From: JBMOMT01 sp049324835
GTDB taxonomy: Bacteria > Chloroflexota > Anaerolineae > CAYNKW01
Direction: 5' to 3'
DNA length: 64,000 nucleotides
Assembly (NCBI GenBank): GCA_049324835.1
Contig: JBMOMT010000035.1
Location: forward strand, 1-64,000
Positions 58,752-64,000 of this stretch are shown one piece after another; within the stretch, counting starts at the first letter, position 1; the number at the start of each line of letters is the position of its first letter. The notes under the pieces are model-generated. The model was not told the DNA's origin, searched no databases, and saw only the letters and a list, made by a program, of their open reading frames with translations. The translations under genes and the position numbers were made by a program.

Positions 58752-59909
58752 ATGCAAGGTCTAGTTCTCGACGCGGTCTGGGAACCCAGACCAGGTTACA
58801 CCGTTTCCGATTGGGAGAAAAAGACTGGCAAGGCCGTCACTGGCAGCAGTATTTGGCGGCACCCCAAACTGGAGGTGCGCCACTGGCCCGACCCTCAGCC
58901 GGGGCCGAAAGACGTGGTGCTGGCCGTGCAGGCCTGTGGTGTGTGCGGCTCGGATATGCACTTTTACGAGACCGACAAGGACAGCTACATCCTCTACCCC
59001 GGTCTGACCAAATTCCCCACCATCCTGGGCCACGAGTTCTCCGGCAAGGTGGTCGAGGTGGGGCCGGAGGTGGAGACGCTCAAGATCGGCGACATGGTCA
59101 CGGTGGAAGAGATGATCTGGTGCGGGCGATGCATCCCCTGCCGCAACGGTTATCCCAACCACTGCACCAATCTGGAAGAGATCGGGTTTACCATCCCCGG
59201 CGCGTTCGCCAATTACATCGCCGTGGACGAAAAGTTCTGCTGGCCCATCAGCGCCATCGCCGAACGTTTTGGCGACGAGACCAAGGCCTACGAGGTAGGG
59301 GCCATGACCGAGCCAACGACGGTGGCCTACAACGGCATGATCGAGCGGGCAGGCGGCTTCCGGCCAGGGCATTACGTGAGTGTCTTTGGCGCCGGGCCCA
59401 TCGGCCTGGCGGCCATCGGCCTGGCCAAGGCCGGCGGCGCGGGCATCATCGCCGCGTTCGAGGTCTCGCCAGCGCGGCGCGAGCTGGCCAAAAAGGTGGG
59501 CGCCGATTTCGTCTACGACCCGCGCGAGGTGAGCGCCGGCGAGGCGCTGATGCAGTTGAGCAAGGGCGAGGGTTTCAACTTTCACGTCGAGGCGGCCGGC
59601 GCGCCGCACCTGACCATCCCCGAGATGGAAAAGGCGTTGGCCATCAATGGCAAGATCGTTCAGATCGGGCGGGCGGCCCAAAAAGTGCCCATGTACCTGG
59701 AGGCCTTTCAGGTGCGCCGTTCGCAAGTCTTTGGCGCGCAGGGCCACTCGGGTCACGAAACCTTCCCTAACGTCATCCGCCTGGTCGCTGCCGGTCGGTT
59801 GGACCTGAGCCCCATCATCACCGCCCGCTACGACCTGGCACAGACCGTCGAGGCTATCGCCAAGTCCACCCAGCGCACCGACGGCAAGATCATGGTCAAG
59901 CCGAATTAG
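58752..59909 (+). CDS. iolM: Zinc-dependent dehydrogenase, probable scyllo-inosose 3-dehydrogenase
   Basis: A medium-chain zinc dehydrogenase of 385 residues. The catalytic zinc cysteine is in ACGVCGSDMHFYE and the metal histidine in GHEFSGKV. The structural zinc site is CGRCIPCRNGYPNHC, and NAD binds at VFGAGPIGLAA. Cofactor and fold are secure. The specific role, oxidation of scyllo-inosose to the diketo form, follows from the Thermotoga maritima set (TM0412-type) and from its iolG, iolN and iolO neighbours. ATG 58752 has GAGGAGG upstream, 46 nt after the regulator gene. Confidence 0.8.
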   Translation: MQGLVLDAVWEPRPGYTVSDWEKKTGKAVTGSSIWRHPKLEVRHWPDPQPGPKDVVLAVQACGVCGSDMHFYETDKDSYILYPGLTKFPTILGHEFSGKVVEVGPEVETLKIGDMVTVEEMIWCGRCIPCRNGYPNHCTNLEEIGFTIPGAFANYIAVDEKFCWPISAIAERFGDETKAYEVGAMTEPTTVAYNGMIERAGGFRPGHYVSVFGAGPIGLAAIGLAKAGGAGIIAAFEVSPARRELAKKVGADFVYDPREVSAGEALMQLSKGEGFNFHVEAAGAPHLTIPEMEKALAINGKIVQIGRAAQKVPMYLEAFQVRRSQVFGAQGHSGHETFPNVIRLVAAGRLDLSPIITARYDLAQTVEAIAKSTQRTDGKIMVKPN

Positions 59910-59948
59910 TATCTTGATAAATTCCTTGCCCGTTTGGCAAGAAAATAC

Positions 59949-60007
59949 ACCACCCAGGCACCAAGACACAAAGCCTTTTTTCTTGGCGCCTTGGTGTCTT
60001 GGTGGTT
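59949..60007. repeat. Dispersed palindromic repeat, family R2 (copy 2)
   Basis: Left end ACCACCCAGGCACCAAGACAC and right end CCTTGGTGTCTTGGTGGT are inverted repeats. It occupies the middle of the 222-bp gap between iolM and iolG. Confidence 0.7.
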
Positions 60008-60131
60008 ATCTTTTTGGCTTCGGCGTGAGCTCAGCCGAACGGTTCCGGCTTGGCCGGGGTAAGGATCGGTAGGTTGGTACGCTCCGACTATTAATTTACC
60101 AGCTTGCCGATCTACCACATAGAGGGAGAAT

Positions 60132-61151
60132 ATGAGGGAAAAAATCAACGTCGGTCTCATCGGCGCGGGACGGATTGGGCGACTGCACGCCGAGAACCTG
60201 GTCTATCGTATCCCGGAGGCAGAACTGGTCGCCGTTTCGGATGTATTCGTCGAGGCGGCGGAAAAGCTGGCCGCAGAATTGAGCCTGCCGGCCGCGTATC
60301 AGAATCACCAACCCATTCTGGACGACAGAAACATAGACGCCGTGTTGATCTGCTCCAGCACCGATACCCACGCCCGTTTCATCGAAGAGGCCGCCGGGGC
60401 GGGCAAACACATCTTTTGCGAAAAGCCCATCGCTCTGGACCTGGCCAAAATCGACCGCGCTTTGGCCGCCGTAGACCGGGCCGGCGTCAAGCTGCAAATC
60501 GGGTTCAACCGCCGCTTCGACCCCAACTTTCGGCGCATCCGGCAGATCGTGGCCGATGGTGAGATCGGCCAGCCGCACATCCTGCGCATCACCAGCCGCG
60601 ATCCGGCGCCGCCGCCCATCGAGTACATCACACGCTCTGGCGGCATCTTTGTGGATATGACCATCCACGATTTCGACATGGCTCGTTACCTCATCGGCAG
60701 CGAGGTCGAAACGATCTATGCCGCCGCCGGGGTGATGGTCGATCCGGCCATCGGCCAGGCCGGCGATGTGGACACCATCCTCATCACCCTCCACTTTGAA
60801 AACGGCGCCCTGGGCGCCATCGACAACAGCCGCCGGGCCGTGTACGGCTACGACCAGCGGGTGGAGGTTTTTGGCTCCAAAGGCATGGCAGCCTGCGCCA
60901 ACGAAACGCCTCATTCAACCGTCGTCAGCGACGCCACGGGCGCGCACGGCGCTCTGCCGCTGTTTTTCTTTCTCGAACGCTACACCGAGGCCTTTGTGGC
61001 CGAGATGAAAGCTTTTGTCGATTGTATCGTCAACGACACGCCGCCGCCCGTCACCGGCCTGGACGGCCGCATCCCGGTGGTGATGGGCCTCGCAGCCAAG
61101 AAATCCTACGAGCAGAAACGCCCGGTCAAACTGAGCGAGATCCAATCGTAG
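60132..61151 (+). CDS. iolG: Inositol 2-dehydrogenase
   Basis: A Gfo/Idh/MocA-family NAD-dependent oxidoreductase of 339 residues, first step of inositol breakdown (myo-inositol to scyllo-inosose). NAD binding GLIGAGRIGRLHAEN, the EKPIALDL loop with its catalytic lysine, GFNRRFDPNF and the catalytic FVDMTIHDFDMARYL motif are all present. Preceded by GAGGGAG. Position between iolM and iolN supports the assignment. Confidence 0.88.
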   Translation: MREKINVGLIGAGRIGRLHAENLVYRIPEAELVAVSDVFVEAAEKLAAELSLPAAYQNHQPILDDRNIDAVLICSSTDTHARFIEEAAGAGKHIFCEKPIALDLAKIDRALAAVDRAGVKLQIGFNRRFDPNFRRIRQIVADGEIGQPHILRITSRDPAPPPIEYITRSGGIFVDMTIHDFDMARYLIGSEVETIYAAAGVMVDPAIGQAGDVDTILITLHFENGALGAIDNSRRAVYGYDQRVEVFGSKGMAACANETPHSTVVSDATGAHGALPLFFFLERYTEAFVAEMKAFVDCIVNDTPPPVTGLDGRIPVVMGLAAKKSYEQKRPVKLSEIQS

Positions 61152-61185
61152 ATAAAACCCTATCGACTTTTGGAAAGGAATTCCC

Positions 61186-62310
61186 ATGTCAGATAAAAAA
61201 CTACCGCCCGGCCTGTTGCCGAGCGACCAGCCCGATCTGTTCTTCGAGGACAATACCGTCGGGCGACTAAAAAAAGAGGTGTGGGAGGCCAGCGACGCCG
61301 AGATCGATGCCATCCTGGCCGAGTACGGCATCCCCTCGCCGGTGGAGTGGGGCAAACCCGGCGCCTACATCCAGACCACGACCCGCTGGCAGGTGGAGGA
61401 AAACCGCCGCAAGAACGACATCGTCTTCATCCCGGTGGGCTGCACCGAGCTGCACGGCGCCCACCTGCCCAGCGCATCGGATACGCTGTACGTCAGCCAG
61501 ATCGTCGAGGGTGTGCGGCGCTACACCGCCAGGCGCGGCGCGGCGGTCAACCTGGCCCTGCCGCCGCTCAACTATGGCGCGCACCCCTATCACCACGTGG
61601 GCATGCCCGGCACGGTCATCGTGCGCGAGAACGTGGTGCGCGAATTCATGATGGACGTGATGCTCGGCCTGTGGAACGATGGCTTTCGTAAACAGATCAT
61701 CATCAACAACCACGGCCACCTGTGGGTGCTCGAATCGGCCATCCAGCAGTTCCAAAAGCGCTACCAACTGCCCGGCATTTTCCGCGTCATCGACTGGCAC
61801 CGCGCCGTGCGTGAATTCTTTCGCACCACCGAAAAGGGCGGCAAGTGGGACACCAACTTTGTCCATGCCGACGAGTCGGAAACGTCGCTGGGCCTGCTGC
61901 TGCACCCCGAGATGGTAGACATGGACTATGCCGTGGACACCGAGGGCAAAGCCTACCTGCCCGACGGCCACTTTGACAAGTCGGTCGATCCCTTCAGCCG
62001 GCCCAGCCGCTGGTCGGAGGGTGAAGGCCACTTTGCCATCGAGATCGCGGCCACGCCAGAGGGCGTCGTCGGCCAGGCCACCCACGGCTCGGCGGACAAG
62101 GCCAAGCGCCCGGTGGCGGCCATCCTCAAATACCTGACCCTGCTCAACGACCAGATCCTGCAAGTGTTCCCGGCCGGCGTCGTGCCGCCGGTGGAAGAAG
62201 TCACACTGCGCAGCCAGGCCGAGATGGAGCCTTACCTGCGTGAGCCGCTGAGCGAAGGCTGGAAGCCGGTCTACGCCCTACCGCGCATCGGCCAGGGTTC
62301 GGATTGGTAG
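61186..62310 (+). CDS. iolN: Creatininase-family hydrolase, probable 3-dehydro-scyllo-inosose hydrolase
   Basis: A 374-residue metallohydrolase of the creatininase fold. Metal ligands lie in PVGCTELHGAHLPSASDT, NYGAHPYHHVGMPGT and INNHGHLW. In the Thermotoga pathway IolN opens the diketo-inositol ring to 5-keto-L-gluconate. The assignment rests on the matching gene order iolM-iolG-iolN-iolO and the extra N-terminal 90 residues relative to creatininase. Starts 34 nt after iolG with GGAAAGGA. Confidence 0.8.
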   Translation: MSDKKLPPGLLPSDQPDLFFEDNTVGRLKKEVWEASDAEIDAILAEYGIPSPVEWGKPGAYIQTTTRWQVEENRRKNDIVFIPVGCTELHGAHLPSASDTLYVSQIVEGVRRYTARRGAAVNLALPPLNYGAHPYHHVGMPGTVIVRENVVREFMMDVMLGLWNDGFRKQIIINNHGHLWVLESAIQQFQKRYQLPGIFRVIDWHRAVREFFRTTEKGGKWDTNFVHADESETSLGLLLHPEMVDMDYAVDTEGKAYLPDGHFDKSVDPFSRPSRWSEGEGHFAIEIAATPEGVVGQATHGSADKAKRPVAAILKYLTLLNDQILQVFPAGVVPPVEEVTLRSQAEMEPYLREPLSEGWKPVYALPRIGQGSDW

Positions 62311-62369
62311 ATAGAGACGAGAGATAGAGAGAGATTGTCGTATGCTCTCTATCTCCTCTGAGGCAGTCT

Positions 62370-63224
62370 ATGAAACTGAGCATCGTTCTTTCCACACAGG
62401 CAGCCAGATTCGAGGCGGTGGCCTTCAAGGGCGATTTTGAAGCCAACGTGCGCAAGATCGCCGGCTGGGGTTACGATGGCGTCGAACTGGCCATCCGCGA
62501 CCCCCGGCTGGTGGACGCCGACGAGCTGTTGCGTATCATATCGGCACACGAGTTGGCGGTGCCGGCCATCGGCACGGGCCAGGCCTGGGGCGAGGAGGGG
62601 TTGTCCTACACCGATCCCGACCCGGCGGTGCGCCGGGCGGCCATCGAGCGCACCATCGCCCACATTCCCTTTGCGGCGCGGACCGGGGCGGCCTGCGGTG
62701 AGCCTGGCCGAACCGTGATCATCATCGGCCTGCTGCGGGGCATCGTCAAGCCAGGCGTGGGTCAGACACAGGCCATGGACTGGCTGGTGGGGGCGCTGCG
62801 GGAATGTTGCGCCGAAGCGCGGCCCCATGGCGTTCGGTTGGCGTTGGAACCGATCAACCGCTACGAGACGACGCTGGTCAACAACGTGGTCCAGGGGTTA
62901 GACCTGATCGAGCATGTTGGCGCAGACAACCTGGGCCTGCTGCTCGATACCTTTCACATGAACATCGAAGAGCCGTCCATCGAGAGCAGCATCCGCGCCT
63001 GCGGCGAACGGGCCTTTCACTTTCACGTCGCCGATTCCAACCGCTGGTATCCCGGCGCCGGCCATCTGGATTTCCACAGTATCCTGGAAACGCTGTACGC
63101 CACCGGCTATCAGGGCTACGTTTCCGGTGAATTCATGCCCTTACCAGACGCCGACACCTCGGCGAGAGAGGCTATTGCTCGCCTGCAAAGCCTGCAGCTA
63201 AACGAGCAACAAAGCAATATCTGA
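62370..63224 (+). CDS. iolO: Sugar epimerase, probable 5-keto-L-gluconate epimerase
   Basis: An AP-endonuclease-2-fold (TIM barrel) epimerase of 284 residues. GYDGVELAIRDP, PAIGTGQAWGEEGLS, LALEPINRYET, LLDTFHMNIEE and FHVADSNRWYPGAGHLDF carry the Glu/Asp/His metal and base residues. As recalled, these match Thermotoga IolO closely, which converts 5-keto-L-gluconate to D-tagaturonate. The stop codon lies within the 8-bp duplication of the adjoining mobile element. Confidence 0.82.
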   Translation: MKLSIVLSTQAARFEAVAFKGDFEANVRKIAGWGYDGVELAIRDPRLVDADELLRIISAHELAVPAIGTGQAWGEEGLSYTDPDPAVRRAAIERTIAHIPFAARTGAACGEPGRTVIIIGLLRGIVKPGVGQTQAMDWLVGALRECCAEARPHGVRLALEPINRYETTLVNNVVQGLDLIEHVGADNLGLLLDTFHMNIEEPSIESSIRACGERAFHFHVADSNRWYPGAGHLDFHSILETLYATGYQGYVSGEFMPLPDADTSAREAIARLQSLQLNEQQSNI

Positions 63225-63225
63225 C

Positions 63226-63346
63226 GTAACTGCTCACCCTCCCGCAGGCTTGGAAGTGGTTTCGAGTAGAAATCGGCCAAGTATCAAAGCCGGCAAACGA
63301 TTTCAGTCGGTTTTTCAGCCTGCGGGAGGGCAGGCTGAGCAATTAC
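63226..63346. mobile_element. 121-bp inverted-repeat element with 8-bp target duplication
   Basis: Ends GTAACTGCTCA and TGAGCAATTAC are complementary with one mismatch, and inner arms CCCTCCCGCAGGCT / AGCCTGCGGGAGGG pair over 14 bp. Flanking TATCTGAC occurs at 63218-63225 and 63347-63354. It shares the CCCTCCCGCAGG core with the 150-bp elements but has different tips. Confidence 0.75.
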
Positions 63347-63381
63347 TATCTGACATAGTGGTTGCAGCTTTTAAGGTGCTG

Positions 63382-63390
63382 TGATATAAT
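63382..63390 (+). promoter_or_regulatory. Extended -10 promoter of the ABC transporter gene
   Basis: TGATATAAT with TATAAT at 63385-63390; a weak -35 TTGCAG lies at 63362-63367 (17-nt spacer). Confidence 0.55.
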
Positions 63391-63652
63391 GCAACCGTCT
63401 CTCTCCCCTGGCACAAGCACCCTGCCCTTTCGAGCGTTCGACTCGCTCATCCCGGCAGAGACAAGACGGCTATGACAAATCCGGAGAAAGGTTCATGCAG
63501 TATTCGATGAGAATGGCACCTCTGATACCTGACCTTGCACACCCGGATTAACCATCCATTCGACGTGTGGCCCAGATACCCAGTGTACCCCCAGTTGAGC
63601 ACCATGTAAACATCAAAGGACATCTTCTCTACCATCTTTTCAGAGAGGGATC

Positions 63653-64000
63653 ATGACCGTACCAGAGCCAATCGTGCGCATGGAAAACATCCACAAGTAC
63701 TTCGGGCCGGTTCGAGCCTTGCAGGGTGTGACCCTGCACCTGCAACGTCACGAGGTGCTTGGCCTGGTGGGAGACAATGGCGCCGGCAAATCGACGCTGA
63801 TGAAAGTGCTGAGTGGTGTCTATCAACCCGATCAAGGCCAGATCTACCTCGAAGGATCGCCCGCCCATTTTTTCAGCCCGCGCGACTCTCGCGCCGCCGG
63901 CATCGAAATGGTCTATCAGGACCTGGCCCTGGCAGGCAACCTGGATGTGGCGGCCAACATTTTTCTGGGCCAGGAAACCACCCGGAAACGCTTTGGCGGC
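63653..64000 (+). CDS. Sugar ABC transporter ATP-binding protein, partial
   Basis: N-terminal 116 residues of a CUT2/RbsA-type ATPase, cut by the right edge. HKYFGPVRALQGVTL, Walker A VGDNGAGKSTLMKVLSG and the Q-loop MVYQDLALAGNLDV are seen. The context makes it a likely inositol importer ATPase (InoK-like). ATG 63653 follows GAGAGGG. The permease and binding protein presumably lie beyond the window. Confidence 0.9.
   Translation, partial: MTVPEPIVRMENIHKYFGPVRALQGVTLHLQRHEVLGLVGDNGAGKSTLMKVLSGVYQPDQGQIYLEGSPAHFFSPRDSRAAGIEMVYQDLALAGNLDVAANIFLGQETTRKRFGG

Larger units (their letters stand above)
63225..63652. other. 428-bp gap: mobile element, promoter and long leader
   Basis: After iolO lies a 121-bp inverted-repeat element, then a promoter with an extended -10 at 63382-63390. 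About 255 nt of untranslated leader precede the ABC gene. The leader can pair CCGTCT with AGACGG, CTGCC with GGCAG and GAGCG with CGCTC. No known riboswitch was recognised and no ORF is credible. Confidence 0.55.

Noticed and set aside
63480..63560. TPP riboswitch
   Set aside because: GATGAGA and ACCTGACC segments are suggestive, but the CUGAGA...ACCUGAUC...AAUGCCAGCG core order is missing.

Overview
The window is a GC-rich, gene-dense bacterial chromosome segment. Its content fits an anaerobic member of the Chloroflexota (Anaerolineae-like); this is an inference, since no rRNA or tRNA is present to settle it. Pointers are carboxypeptidase Taq, two tandem giant PTPS_related membrane proteins, a SARP-kinase-ATPase-TPR regulator, Pro/Thr-linked LysM proteins and many short palindromic repeats. 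Promoters are conventional sigma-70 type (TTGACA-17-TATAAT) and several are nearly perfect.

Layout. 1-2233: secreted lamin-tail/beta-helix protein cut by the left edge, preceded by a 0.5 kb gap with a candidate small RNA. 2757-6860: tightly overlapped reverse operon (small membrane protein, PPK2, 2-hydroxyacid dehydrogenase, class V aminotransferase, TrmB). 7019-16084: M32 peptidase, CHASE2-adenylate cyclase, FecR protein, an MBL/nitroreductase/AlkD-like operon and uvrB. 16407-18758: mobA, PiT phosphate permease and its DUF47 partner. 19765-23040: glycyl-radical pair matching trans-4-hydroxyproline dehydratase (HypD) and its activase. 23159-32390: AP-superfamily enzyme, SARP fusion regulator, PepF, HD hydrolase, LysM protein.

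32429-35008 is an HdrA-MvhD fusion whose reading frame is interrupted by a single UGA exactly where the two HdrA paralogues in this window have Cys. A hairpin with a GGUC loop lies just downstream, so it is read here as a selenoprotein. 35152-43557 holds GDPD, a V4R protein, two giant membrane proteins and an MFS exporter.

43895-57314 is an anaerobic energy-metabolism block on the reverse strand: sucC-sucD, then korDABC, three hdrA-like genes, mvhD, an hdrD-like gene, hdrC, hdrB and a HAD phosphatase. It probably couples 2-oxoglutarate/succinyl-CoA interconversion (ATP, CoA and ferredoxin) to a heterodisulfide-reductase-type flavin electron-bifurcating module. sucCD and kor-hdr have separate promoters. 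The first has a terminator hairpin in its leader; the second overlaps a perfect dyad.

57692-64000 is a forward operon for the Thermotoga-type myo-inositol route: LacI regulator with two matching operators, then iolM, iolG, iolN, iolO and a sugar ABC ATPase cut by the right edge.

Mobile DNA: two copies of a 150-bp non-coding element with inverted ends and exact 9-bp target duplications (one in the uvrB leader), a related 121-bp element with an 8-bp duplication at the iolO stop codon, two heptamer arrays, and several families of dispersed palindromes, three of which sit in frame inside genes.
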